Shown: positions 1-9,131 of the stretch, one piece after another
Position numbering within the stretch: position 1 is the stretch's first letter
Layout: each line of letters begins with the position of its first letter
Made by a program: the position numbers and the translations under genes
Assembly: GCA_025057015.1 (NCBI GenBank)
Contig: JANWYG010000010.1
Location: 280,506 to 344,505, forward strand
DNA length: 64,000 nt
DNA from: Blastocatellia bacterium
Lineage (GTDB): Bacteria; Acidobacteriota; Blastocatellia; Chloracidobacteriales; JADJPF01
Direction of reading: 5' to 3'
The notes under the pieces: model-generated
What the model saw: the letters and a program-made list of their open reading frames with translations, nothing else
The model's database searches: none
What the model was told of the DNA's origin: nothing

Positions 1-1014
1 CTACTAAATGAAAGTAATTTACTGTCCTCGGTTTTGAATACTGAAGTCGAGGGTGTAGTAGCTTGTGATCTGCTTGGACGTGTCTTTATCTACAACAATA
101 CTTTAGTTGAGATGTTGTCTAAAGCAGGTCTTGAGTTAGATACAGAAAATGTGTTTAACACCGTTCATAGACTGGTCTGGGAAGACCAGAAACTGTTTAG
201 GGAAGAGTTAACCTATGCAGTGCTGCGTAATACGAAAGTTACGTTTCGAGTTAATATTGCCGAAGCTGCTTATAGTTTGATCGTTCGCCCTATAGTCGAT
301 CCTGAAAGCGAAGATGTGCAGCCACACGGACTAGTGCTAATCCTGCAGAACATCGAGGAACAAAGGCAAGCAGATAGCATGAAAGACAGTTTCATACACA
401 ATATCTTTGGGCAGCTACAGAATTATCTTACTCCTATAGTCGGCTATAGCGAGCTGCTTTGCGAGATTGGTTCTGAAGAAGAGCGACAAATAGCAAGTGT
501 TATTTATGAGAGAGCGAAAAAGTTAGCAGAATTGATAAATCGGGTATCACCTATAACTGACTCAGCCAGCGAAGTCACAAGTTCTGCGCAGCTAGAGGTT
601 TTACCAACTGATATGATCCAGTTGCTTACGCAGGTCATAAAGGAAGTGAGTTATGGTGCCTACAAGCGGCAGATAGAAGTACAATTTGAACATCCTAACG
701 TGATTAATTTCGTAGTGTGCCCTCGAAAAAAGCTTTATAGGGCTTTAGTTGACTGTCTGGAGTTCTTGATTGTCATCGCTCCCTCAGGAGCTACTATAAA
801 AGTGTCGCTTGTCGAAAAGACGGATGATGTAGAGCTAAGCCTCAGCGTAATCGATTTCAGCTTACCACAAGATTTGATGGACAAGATCTCAAGAGAAGCT
901 GGATCTAAGTTATTGGAAGTCGAGGCATTTATGCTTGCACAGGGCAATAAGTTCAGGCTAGATTACGGTAGCCATATGACTGTACAACTAAATATTCAAA
1001 AAGGTTGGAACTGA
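1..1014 (+). CDS. PAS/histidine-kinase-like sensor, 5'-truncated, catalytically degenerate
   Basis: The reading frame is open from base 1, so the gene begins left of the window. A TTG at 34 lies inside a PAS-like segment and is not a plausible start. An N-terminal PAS-like fold (about the first 120 visible residues) is followed by a region aligning with a HisKA dimerisation helix ending in IVGYSELL. Where the usual H-box reads SHELRTPL, this protein reads FGQLQNYL, so the phospho-accepting histidine is replaced by glycine. The C-terminal half has an ATPase-like strand pattern, but the N-box asparagine and the glycines of the DxGxG motif are missing (VIDFSLPQ). It probably cannot autophosphorylate and may act as a sensory or scaffold partner of the response regulator one base downstream. 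The family assignment is from motifs only. Confidence 0.7.
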   Translation, partial: LLNESNLLSSVLNTEVEGVVACDLLGRVFIYNNTLVEMLSKAGLELDTENVFNTVHRLVWEDQKLFREELTYAVLRNTKVTFRVNIAEAAYSLIVRPIVDPESEDVQPHGLVLILQNIEEQRQADSMKDSFIHNIFGQLQNYLTPIVGYSELLCEIGSEEERQIASVIYERAKKLAELINRVSPITDSASEVTSSAQLEVLPTDMIQLLTQVIKEVSYGAYKRQIEVQFEHPNVINFVVCPRKKLYRALVDCLEFLIVIAPSGATIKVSLVEKTDDVELSLSVIDFSLPQDLMDKISREAGSKLLEVEAFMLAQGNKFRLDYGSHMTVQLNIQKGWN

Positions 1015-1015
1015 G

Positions 1016-1387
1016 ATGGAGTTTACAAAGTGGGTGTTGGTAGTGGACGATGATCCGATAGTGCGGAAGCTAATCTCGGTGGTGGCTAAGAGTTGCAACT
1101 TTGAAGTTGTGGAAGCAAATAACGGCAGGGAAGCTCTGGAGCTACTTAAAACTGATTACACTTATCTTCCTGATCTGATACTAGTTGACTTGTACATGCC
1201 AGAGATGGACGGAGCTAAGTACTGCCAAGCCTTACGTGATGAACTAGGGTATCCGCTCGAGCGGGTAGTAGTGATTTCGTCTGCTTCTATGAAAAAAGAC
1301 AGGGACCTGATAGCTTCTCTTGGAGTGAGAGATTTTTTGAAAAAACCGTTTTCTATGACTGACATTAGGAAATTGTTTCAGATTTAG
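1016..1387 (+). CDS. Single-domain response regulator (CheY-like receiver)
   Basis: This 123-residue protein is a complete receiver domain with no output domain. The acidic pocket is D11-D12-D13, the phospho-acceptor is D58 in LVDLYMPEMDG, the switch Ser is in VVISSAS, and the conserved Lys is K110 before P111. It starts one base after the stop of the degenerate kinase, so the two are almost certainly co-transcribed. All catalytic residues are intact, so it can be phosphorylated, but its neighbour cannot obviously do this. A different kinase must then act on it. It probably works by protein-protein contact, as CheY or Spo0F do. Its 3' end overlaps the convergent HEAT/PgsB-like gene by four bases. 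Confidence 0.9.
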   Translation: MEFTKWVLVVDDDPIVRKLISVVAKSCNFEVVEANNGREALELLKTDYTYLPDLILVDLYMPEMDGAKYCQALRDELGYPLERVVVISSASMKKDRDLIASLGVRDFLKKPFSMTDIRKLFQI

Positions 1388-4300
1388 GATTCCTTCTCCT
1401 TTGAACGCAACTGCTTTTTGAGCCAACCTCCTTTTTGCCTTACGGTCAACTCGCGAAGTATCGCCGCCGCTCTCTCGTGTGAGATAGTTTGTCGAGTGAG
1501 CTCTCTCAATACTAAATCAGCCTGTTTACGTCTACGCTTGCTGTCTTGACTTTCTAATAGTATTTCTAGCTTATCCAGCATTCGATCTACAAAGTTATTT
1601 TGAGATGCCTTGTTGGAAGCTTGTGTAGTAGCTTCTGCAGCTTGTAGAGCAGCCTTGAGCTTTTGTTGCATGCTAAAGATTTGGTTTATGGGGGATGCGA
1701 GAGCTGTTTTGATAGCTTCTATGGCGGCAGGCCTAGTAACAAGGCCGTATTCGTCGAAATAGATGAAAAAATCTGCTGCCTGACTGCGTTTTTTTTCGCT
1801 CGGATCGAGAAGTTGTCTACCCATTTCCTTAACACGTTCCAGCGCTACCCATCGATACACAAAATCTAGGCCGGTGCCTTTGATGTTCTGCATACCTATT
1901 ATGCGTAGCAAATAGTTTGGCGGGGAAGCTTCTGCTATCTTTAGTATGATCTCGTCACCAGTGGCATGAGCATCCTCTACGACCAAGAGTTTTGACAAAA
2001 ATACTTCTTTGAAAAATGCTCTGAAAAATTCATTTACTTGTAGTTCTGCTTCTTTGTTTAGCGCAGAGTTTATCATCTGTCTTATCTGTTGAATTGAGCC
2101 TAGTCGTTTGGTCCAGGTTCGGAAATGTTCGAGCGCTGATTGGCGCTGTTTTTCAGACAAGTTGGTCGTTTCAAGAGCGGAATTTACGATAGCCTCTGCG
2201 TCCAAGTTGTTGTTTAGCGCCTCTTTGAGAGTACTAGCCAACTGGTTATTTGCTAGCATTAAGGCGGTCTTAGTTGCTACCGCATCTACAGACACGGCCT
2301 CGGCCTTGAGTTCGGCTAAGCGTTCTTCGAGGGCTTTGTGAGCAGCCTGAATACGTTCAGCAGAAGGAGCTTCTGCCGCTGAGGCGTATAAGTCTATCGT
2401 TGGTAAGTAGTTATCGAGGGATTTGCGTATATAGCCCATCAGGCCGTTTAAATTAGTGCCTATGAGAACATGCTTGTGGGCGAAAGCGTCTCGTACTACC
2501 ACTTCAGCGAAGACTTGGGAACGAGGAATTCGGTCAGCTCGGTTGTTTACTACGGTGACTATCCATGTGCCGGGATCGCGCTCATCGGTATGGCCGGCAT
2601 GTCCTGCACGTCGCCAACTGTCATTAAACCCGCGTCGCTCGTTTGCTGACATAGCGTTGGAAAACTCTAGCGTACGATTTTCAACTACTACTTTTGGATA
2701 AGTCTTCAGCACTCCTAAATCGGGGACTATGTGATCGGCTATTTCCTTCAGAGCAAAGTCTCGGTCTATTTGAAAACGTTCTGCTAAGGTTAGCACCAAA
2801 GCTAAATTTCTAGGATGTACCTTGTAAGGAAAGCGGTCTAGGATGTCTTTCGTGAACATAGCACTTGCACGCCAAGGCACTTCATACAGCTTAGAGTTAT
2901 ATTTGCGTGCTGCGTCTCGCAAGATCGGAAGCATCTGATCTTCGCTTGTAATTACGGTCTTGCCTATCGGAATAAACTCTGTCATCACTCGCGGAATGTC
3001 TATACCTGCCGGACCTTGAACGTCCTCATGGTCAGGATAAGTGTTTGTCAGGGTTGCTAAATAGTCGTTCATCCAACCTCTTTGCAGAAGCCTTACAAAA
3101 CGAGGGTTAAGTGCCATACATTCCCATAAATAGACCTCTGCTTTAAGTTCGGCTGCTAGCTGGGCTGTAGTTCCCATTTCCCAAATAGACGCTTTGTCGT
3201 ATGGCCTGTAAAGGAATATTTCGGTGGCTTTTTGCTCAGCGGCAGTATGTAGAAACATAGCTTCGCAACCCGTGGTCTTACAAAAGACGTTGTAACCAAG
3301 CGCATGAAACAACGCAGCTTTCTTTCTTTCCGTTCCTGACTTGCCTCGTGTGCCCCAACCACCTATTATCAATGGAATTTTATTTAGTGCTCTACGTATA
3401 TTGTAAAATGTTACTATTTGTCGTAGTAAAAATATCAGCAGAATTATTGTAAAAAATACCCAAAGTTGTGACAGATTATTTGCTGAATGATCGGTCAAAT
3501 ATGCCTTAAACTGTTCGAAAAGTAAGTCGAGCGAGGGTATCATGGCTACAAACTGCGAAGTTTCGGCTAACTTTTTGCTGCTTATTGAAAAGAGCTTTTC
3601 TAGGGAAGGATCTTGCGGTGGGTTGGCTGTCGTTGCGTATGGTTGGTAGGTACAGTCTATGCCGTAACTACGTAGCGTCTCGATGTATTCTACAGGGCCT
3701 TCCGGATTCCTGCCGTCTAGGCCTACATTTCGCAAGTCAGCTACTTTTTCAAAATTCCAGCAAAGTTTCAGATAAGCTTTTGTTCGCTCCAAGGGTCGCA
3801 GCGATGAGCTTATGGTGGTGATGCCAAGCGTAGTAAAGATTCGTACCGGTGTCGTTCGCAGCAGTGCGTCCAGGCAGTCAGTGAGCAAGGGTACGAAAGG
3901 TCGCCAGCCGCCTTCGAGTTCGATAAAGAGAGGCTCGCCGGGTACTCGGGTTTTGGTAAGTTCTGCGAGAATCTGCGACGGAATACGTATCTGGCCAAAA
4001 GGTTTGCGTCCTACAGTATGTGAAGCGCCTTTGCGTTTGTCGGGAGCTGGATGTCGTGCTTCGTGTAGTAGCCGCCATAGGCTCTTGCCCCAACGCTCGC
4101 CGCGTTGGACTAGATAGCCGTCAGGCTTAGGCTCTATGAAATAGCCAAAGTCGTCTGCTGCGCGAAGTGCCAAAGCTCGCGCAAGCTGCTCTACACTGCA
4201 GCTCCGTAGCTCTTCAAATCGCAAAAGCAGCCTCTCCCCTTCGTAAAGGTTTGCTAGTTTTTCTATAATCTCGTCAAGTATTGGCTTTTCAGGTTGTAGC

Positions 4301-5610
4301 GATAAGTAAACCGCTTCGTAGGCGTTCCACGCAAGCCTGCGAAAGAAGACTTTTTCGTGAGGACTTTCTATGTAACTTTGAATATGTTCTAGCACTATCT
4401 GTGCTACTGCTGGCCTGCGCATAGCTATAGCAACAAGTTCTTCTAGCGCTGTGCGGCGTACGAGCAAGCTGTCGTCAGAAGAGATAGCCCTGTGGAGACT
4501 ATCTACCACTTGTCGAGTGTAAGCTTCATCAATAGTTAGCTTGGAGAGGCTTTCTAGAGCCGCTGCTCTTACTTGTTCACAAGCATGCGATTTTGTGCCT
4601 ATGTAAGCTGATAGTCTAGTAATTGCAGTAGTAGCAGGAAATAGTGCTAGCGCCTTTAGTGCTTCTATCTGAACATGCTCACTTGGGTCGTTGCGTAGTA
4701 TTTGCTCAATTAGCTGCAGTCCGGCTTCATTGACAAAATGCTTTCCTAGTAGCCGTACGATTGCTGCTCGTAGGAATAGCTCGTCGTTTAGCTTGGGGTG
4801 TCTTAGATACGATTCGAAAATTTCGAGTGCGTCTTCGGGATAGGTATTTACAAGAAGTTGCATGGCTTCTTTGCGCGTCCAAACTTCTTCTTGGCCGTCG
4901 TAGGCTACGCGTGTGACGAGGCGTACGGTTTGCGAGCTAAAAAGATTACGGCGGGAATCAGCGTCGATGTGCTCTATTATCGAGTTGTAAAAGCTTAGCG
5001 CACTTGCTCGCACAAACCAACCGTGACCATTTTCTATCCTGTCATTCAATATGTTCTCTAGGTTGTGACTCACAAGGAGAGTTCTTACTACTTTGTAGCG
5101 GGTTGTTGGCGAACTGAGCTGTTCTAAGAAATCTGTTACTAAGTGTGTGAGTACGTTTAACCCTTTCTCTTGAAACTTAGCTTCTTGTTCCAGAGCGAGT
5201 TTGTATCTTTCTATGACGAGGCTAATGTCGAGCCAGCGTGTCCTAATAGCACTGCGGTACTCGCGAAGTCTTGCGTTACTGCCATCTATTTCTAAAAGCA
5301 TCTCTAGCATCAGCTCAGTCTTTTCAACAGGATCGACGCAGTGGTGCATCCTTAGAGCGAAAGACTCGTATGCGTTACGTATATGCTGTTCTCTAACTAC
5401 GCCCTTGTTTACTGCAGAAAGTACGCGCAGGGCTAGCGATATGAGCTTGTCATCTTCTATCCAGTCTATTTCTTGTCTGCGACCGAGGCTAGTAAGTATG
5501 CGTTCAAGTATGTTTCTGCAAAGTAGGAGATCTAATCCTCCACGGGATCTTCCGAAAGCTTGTTCGATCAGTTCCCGCTCTTCTTGTGTTGTGTGCGTGT
5601 ATCTTACCAT
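1384..5610 (-). CDS. HEAT-repeat / transmembrane / PgsB(CapB)-type Mur-ligase fusion protein
   Basis: The protein has 1408 residues. About residues 150-480 are HEAT-like helical repeats. A single membrane segment lies near 715-737 (WVFFTIILLIFLLRQIV). Then comes a Mur-ligase-type domain matching PgsB/CapB of poly-gamma-glutamate synthase: GTRGKSG (phosphate loop), KTTGCEAMF, WECMALNP, NTYPDHEDVQGP, NAMSANE and NNRADRIPRSQ. Bacillus PgsB, as I recall it, has GIRGKS, KTTGTDA, SECMAVNP, EDHMDVMGP and NCRADRVDRTQ at the same places. PgsB-type enzymes activate a carboxylate with ATP and extend a gamma-linked polyamide. The roughly 300-residue C-terminal extension is helical and charged. It is the last gene of a three-gene operon and overlaps the preceding gene by seven bases. 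No PgsC/CapC-like small membrane partner is visible. The ligase fold is firm; the substrate is not known. Confidence 0.85.
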   Translation of the reverse strand: MVRYTHTTQEERELIEQAFGRSRGGLDLLLCRNILERILTSLGRRQEIDWIEDDKLISLALRVLSAVNKGVVREQHIRNAYESFALRMHHCVDPVEKTELMLEMLLEIDGSNARLREYRSAIRTRWLDISLVIERYKLALEQEAKFQEKGLNVLTHLVTDFLEQLSSPTTRYKVVRTLLVSHNLENILNDRIENGHGWFVRASALSFYNSIIEHIDADSRRNLFSSQTVRLVTRVAYDGQEEVWTRKEAMQLLVNTYPEDALEIFESYLRHPKLNDELFLRAAIVRLLGKHFVNEAGLQLIEQILRNDPSEHVQIEALKALALFPATTAITRLSAYIGTKSHACEQVRAAALESLSKLTIDEAYTRQVVDSLHRAISSDDSLLVRRTALEELVAIAMRRPAVAQIVLEHIQSYIESPHEKVFFRRLAWNAYEAVYLSLQPEKPILDEIIEKLANLYEGERLLLRFEELRSCSVEQLARALALRAADDFGYFIEPKPDGYLVQRGERWGKSLWRLLHEARHPAPDKRKGASHTVGRKPFGQIRIPSQILAELTKTRVPGEPLFIELEGGWRPFVPLLTDCLDALLRTTPVRIFTTLGITTISSSLRPLERTKAYLKLCWNFEKVADLRNVGLDGRNPEGPVEYIETLRSYGIDCTYQPYATTANPPQDPSLEKLFSISSKKLAETSQFVAMIPSLDLLFEQFKAYLTDHSANNLSQLWVFFTIILLIFLLRQIVTFYNIRRALNKIPLIIGGWGTRGKSGTERKKAALFHALGYNVFCKTTGCEAMFLHTAAEQKATEIFLYRPYDKASIWEMGTTAQLAAELKAEVYLWECMALNPRFVRLLQRGWMNDYLATLTNTYPDHEDVQGPAGIDIPRVMTEFIPIGKTVITSEDQMLPILRDAARKYNSKLYEVPWRASAMFTKDILDRFPYKVHPRNLALVLTLAERFQIDRDFALKEIADHIVPDLGVLKTYPKVVVENRTLEFSNAMSANERRGFNDSWRRAGHAGHTDERDPGTWIVTVVNNRADRIPRSQVFAEVVVRDAFAHKHVLIGTNLNGLMGYIRKSLDNYLPTIDLYASAAEAPSAERIQAAHKALEERLAELKAEAVSVDAVATKTALMLANNQLASTLKEALNNNLDAEAIVNSALETTNLSEKQRQSALEHFRTWTKRLGSIQQIRQMINSALNKEAELQVNEFFRAFFKEVFLSKLLVVEDAHATGDEIILKIAEASPPNYLLRIIGMQNIKGTGLDFVYRWVALERVKEMGRQLLDPSEKKRSQAADFFIYFDEYGLVTRPAAIEAIKTALASPINQIFSMQQKLKAALQAAEATTQASNKASQNNFVDRMLDKLEILLESQDSKRRRKQADLVLRELTRQTISHERAAAILRELTVRQKGGWLKKQLRSKEKES

Positions 5611-8600
5611 TCTTTCTTTACTGCGCGGTGATGGTAAGTGCGTAGTCTTTGCTGCTCGAAGTTTATCTCGTTTGGTAAGTAATCGTCAAAACCTCTACTT
5701 CTGTTGATATCGATGCTTAGACCGAAAGTAAAGACAGGCAGATCAAAACCGGTTACCCAGCGCAGGCCACCTTCTAACGCAAACCTTCTGCCGCTTGCCG
5801 TCCACCAGGAATAGTCAACCGACGTAGTTATGTCTTCTGTGCGATTGGGACGGCGCCTATGTCTATCTACGAAGCGATAAATCTGGCCAAAAGCAGTGTC
5901 GATTGATAGTCTGCCTTCCATAAGCACGTGTACCATTCGCAGGCGATAGCGTATTCTGTCAATGTCCAAAGGATTCAGGCTGCGGTTGGTTGTAGCGGTA
6001 AACTGGCCTGAGAACATTGTGTCTAGGAAGGGCGTGTAAGTGAGCGTTGTTCTGAAAGTTAGGCCCTGCGGATGATTAGTCAGAAAGGGGATAAATACTT
6101 GCCTGCTAATCTTTGCACGCTCTTCAGCAGAGATGCTTTTGAGCGTCTGCAGCACGTTGAAGTAAGCTAAGGAAGATCTTATCGTGAGATGCTTCTTGGG
6201 CAATTGAATACGATGAGTTAGACTGATGTCTGTTCTGAAGGATGCGGCCTGTTGTTGCGCAAACAGCCGTAGCCGTGCCGAAAGATCTAGCGTAGGTAGA
6301 CGCTTGATTAACTCAGCTTCAGAACGAAAAACGGCGCTGCCTGACGAAAGCGTTCTCTCGCCGAGTATGGCGCGTAGGTAAACAGAGCGAGGACTTAGCG
6401 CCTTTCTGTAAACTAAACCCTGTTCGATGAAGTTCTGACCACTCGTCGTCCTTACTCCATCAGCATCAAGCAAGGAAGCTCGCTCGCTGTCAGCAGTGAA
6501 GTAAAAGCTCAGCAGTCCCCTTGAGTTGGTAGCTGAGTCTAGCAGATAGTACCGCAGGCTTGGCATACTTGAGGGTTTAACTTGAGATGGTCGGCTGTAG
6601 TCTGTAAGCTGGTCTATGTTTAGACCTGAGATTTGCTGCGCCTCCTCTTCTTCCCAGAATCCGTTTCTGGCTTCATAGGCGAGTACTAGCAGTTGTCCGG
6701 CATCTGGGCGAACTTCTATCTGATAAAACTCGGTTTCGTTTAACTCAGGCAGTAGCACGAGTATGTCTGTTGTGTTACCGAGCGTTGCGTGCGGATCTTG
6801 GGGAATATAGGCTGTATTATTGTTGCCTTGAAGCAAATCAGCAGAAGTTTCTAAACCGTCGAGTATTAGTCCGCCTGCTTGCTTAGTGATTTTTAGGCTG
6901 ACCTTTCTAGCTGCAGGAGCGCCTTTTCTAATAAGAGCGCGTACCCGTAGCCGCATTACTCGCCGGTCCGTGTTGACTGCAACTGCTTCTTCGGGAGTAG
7001 CTACAAAGTGTTCTAGCTTTAGCGAAGGCTTAATAACGGTGCCAGTATCTTCTCGCTCAATATGTACTTGGGCATACCAAGTACCGTGTTGGCTTTCTTC
7101 GAGCCTTACCTTGAGCTCATGCTTGCCGGCTTCGAGGTCTATCTGTATCTGTCTGAATTCTCCGTTTGGTATCTGTAGCGACGCTTTGGGTGTAGAGTCT
7201 ACGAGCACTTCCAATTGTGCTGCATCGCTGCCTGTATTTAATCCTTGGACGTAGATGCTTAACTTTAGCCTTGCTGGGTGTGTCAAGTGAGTCGTAAGCT
7301 GAGCCGATTGGTTTTCTGAAATGATTTGGCCGGCTGGAAAGACGTTGGCAAGCAAGCTCTCTCGTACCCGACGGAATTTGTTTGAACTCTCAAAGCTTGT
7401 CAGTATAACTTGCTCAGTACCTGCGGACCTTATCGGATCAAGCCTGCGTTCCCAAGCAAGTCGGCTAAGAGCTTTAGCGGCAAGTTTTTCGTTTGGCGAT
7501 CTTAGCAGCGCTTCCACGGCGTCGTTTTGTGAAAGAAGTATCTCGACAAGTAACGTGCGGATAACGACGTCGTTCGTGCTAAGCCAGCTTTTACATAGCC
7601 GCACGGCAGACTCTTTGTCGCCTTCTTGTACGAAGGATTTTATTGCTGCTATTGTCAGATGATATTTGTTTTCATAAGAAGGAGCTAATTCAGCAGCTTT
7701 TTCTAAGGCTTTTGCATAGGTTAATCCTAGATGTTTTCTTAGTTCTGCAAGTAACAAATATCCTGGATATCCTAGCTCAGAGACGGACTCAAGGGCTTCG
7801 AGAGCCTCAACCTTGTCACCTAAGACGCGATATCTTGCTTCGATAGCGTCTACCGTATTCCAAATGCCTAGCCTTTCAAAGTCGAGATACGCTCGCGCCC
7901 ACCAAGCGTCGTCTCCGATTAGTATGTCGTAGTCGGTGACTACCATTGCTGAAGGTAAAACGAGCGCAGCTCCACCTATGCTAGTTATCTCATACTTATG
8001 AATGCCGAAAGGGACTTCTAGCTCTAGTGTTTCGGCTACACCGGGAACTATCCCTTGAAAGTCGGTGAAAGCTACTTCTTGGCTCGGCAAGTTGTCTGTT
8101 ATGGTGAATTCTTCTACTTGCCTGTTTTGTTGAGCTACAGAGATTTTCAGGGATATTGCTTTAGGCTTGGCTTCGCTGTGTACTGGTCTTATGCTTAGCT
8201 TAAGTATAGTAGGCCCTTCTACTTGAACTGTCAGTTGTCGGCTATTGTCTACAAGGTAGTGGTAGAGCGCTGAGCTCGTCTTACTTTTCAAGTTTATTTT
8301 AACTGCCGAAGTAAATTTGACTATTCTTACGGCAGCGGTCGTGAACTGCCTTCTAGTTGAACGTTTATACCATTTGTCGTTAAATCGAGCACAGCGGACG
8401 GAAAAATCGGTGCTGTAGTATTGCTGTCCAGCTTTGATCTGACGCCATTCGGCTTCTAGAGCTTCTGCTTCGTCTAGAGTTTTAAGCATCTGTCTGGCTT
8501 TTGGGCTGTCTACTGCTTGTAATAAGTTCCTGGCTTTTGAGTAAAGCCTGTCTTTGATAGCTTCTTCAGCAAGCAGGATGGATGTTTCCGGTAGCGAAGG

Positions 8601-9131
8601 TTCAAGTATTTCTAGAGCTTGGCTACGTTTTCCTTTTTCAGAAAGAATCTTTGCAAGTAGTAGTCTAACTTCGGGATCGTTGGGAGTAGCATCTTGCAAG
8701 CGCTTAGCTAAAGCCAGAGCTTCGTCATATTGACCGAAATCTAGGCGTAAGTAGGCTAGTGCTTGTAGTGCAGTCAGATTCTCGCCGAGGTCTAAAGCAG
8801 CTTCATACATTTCAGCTGCTTTGTGTAGCTGGCCGAATTTTTTGTAAAGTTTGGCAAGCATTAGTCTTGCTCTTTGGGCTTTGTCGTGAGCTAGGCCTAG
8901 AAGGAGTGCTTGTTCGAGATCGGTTCTTGCGGCTAGTAGATCGTCTAACTCGATAAGTAACTGAGCTCTATCGATGAGCAGTTGGCCACGTTCGGCTAGG
9001 TCTGAAACTCGTATTTCCTCGGTGAGTTGGCGTAGTTGTGCCAAACGAGCGAGGAAGTCATCTGAAAAAACTCTCTCGACTTTTGGTTTGTCAACTTGAA
9101 TTACTATGAATATTAGAAGGATCAGTTTCAC
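5604..9131 (-). CDS. Exported TPR protein with probable C-terminal outer-membrane beta-barrel
   Basis: The 1175-residue product starts with a hydrophobic segment (LILLIFIVI), followed by TPR-type helical repeats at about 40-250. A beta-rich module, a second helical repeat block and another beta-rich module come next. From about residue 862 to the end the sequence alternates polar and hydrophobic residues in strand-length units rich in Tyr, Phe, Arg and Thr, as in outer-membrane barrels. The start is a GTG at 9131-9129 preceded by a strong GGAGGAG site on the minus strand; it overlaps the upstream stop in the four bases GTGA. This layout resembles periplasmic scaffold-plus-porin proteins used in polysaccharide export (BcsC or PgaA style), but I see no clear family match. 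Coupling to the PgsB-like gene suggests export of the polymer, by inference. Confidence 0.65.
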   Translation of the reverse strand: MKLILLIFIVIQVDKPKVERVFSDDFLARLAQLRQLTEEIRVSDLAERGQLLIDRAQLLIELDDLLAARTDLEQALLLGLAHDKAQRARLMLAKLYKKFGQLHKAAEMYEAALDLGENLTALQALAYLRLDFGQYDEALALAKRLQDATPNDPEVRLLLAKILSEKGKRSQALEILEPSLPETSILLAEEAIKDRLYSKARNLLQAVDSPKARQMLKTLDEAEALEAEWRQIKAGQQYYSTDFSVRCARFNDKWYKRSTRRQFTTAAVRIVKFTSAVKINLKSKTSSALYHYLVDNSRQLTVQVEGPTILKLSIRPVHSEAKPKAISLKISVAQQNRQVEEFTITDNLPSQEVAFTDFQGIVPGVAETLELEVPFGIHKYEITSIGGAALVLPSAMVVTDYDILIGDDAWWARAYLDFERLGIWNTVDAIEARYRVLGDKVEALEALESVSELGYPGYLLLAELRKHLGLTYAKALEKAAELAPSYENKYHLTIAAIKSFVQEGDKESAVRLCKSWLSTNDVVIRTLLVEILLSQNDAVEALLRSPNEKLAAKALSRLAWERRLDPIRSAGTEQVILTSFESSNKFRRVRESLLANVFPAGQIISENQSAQLTTHLTHPARLKLSIYVQGLNTGSDAAQLEVLVDSTPKASLQIPNGEFRQIQIDLEAGKHELKVRLEESQHGTWYAQVHIEREDTGTVIKPSLKLEHFVATPEEAVAVNTDRRVMRLRVRALIRKGAPAARKVSLKITKQAGGLILDGLETSADLLQGNNNTAYIPQDPHATLGNTTDILVLLPELNETEFYQIEVRPDAGQLLVLAYEARNGFWEEEEAQQISGLNIDQLTDYSRPSQVKPSSMPSLRYYLLDSATNSRGLLSFYFTADSERASLLDADGVRTTSGQNFIEQGLVYRKALSPRSVYLRAILGERTLSSGSAVFRSEAELIKRLPTLDLSARLRLFAQQQAASFRTDISLTHRIQLPKKHLTIRSSLAYFNVLQTLKSISAEERAKISRQVFIPFLTNHPQGLTFRTTLTYTPFLDTMFSGQFTATTNRSLNPLDIDRIRYRLRMVHVLMEGRLSIDTAFGQIYRFVDRHRRRPNRTEDITTSVDYSWWTASGRRFALEGGLRWVTGFDLPVFTFGLSIDINRSRGFDDYLPNEINFEQQRLRTYHHRAVKKEW

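Noticed and set aside
34-36. TTG as start of the first gene
   Set aside because: The frame is open to base 1 and the sequence before the TTG continues the PAS-like domain, so the gene starts outside the window.
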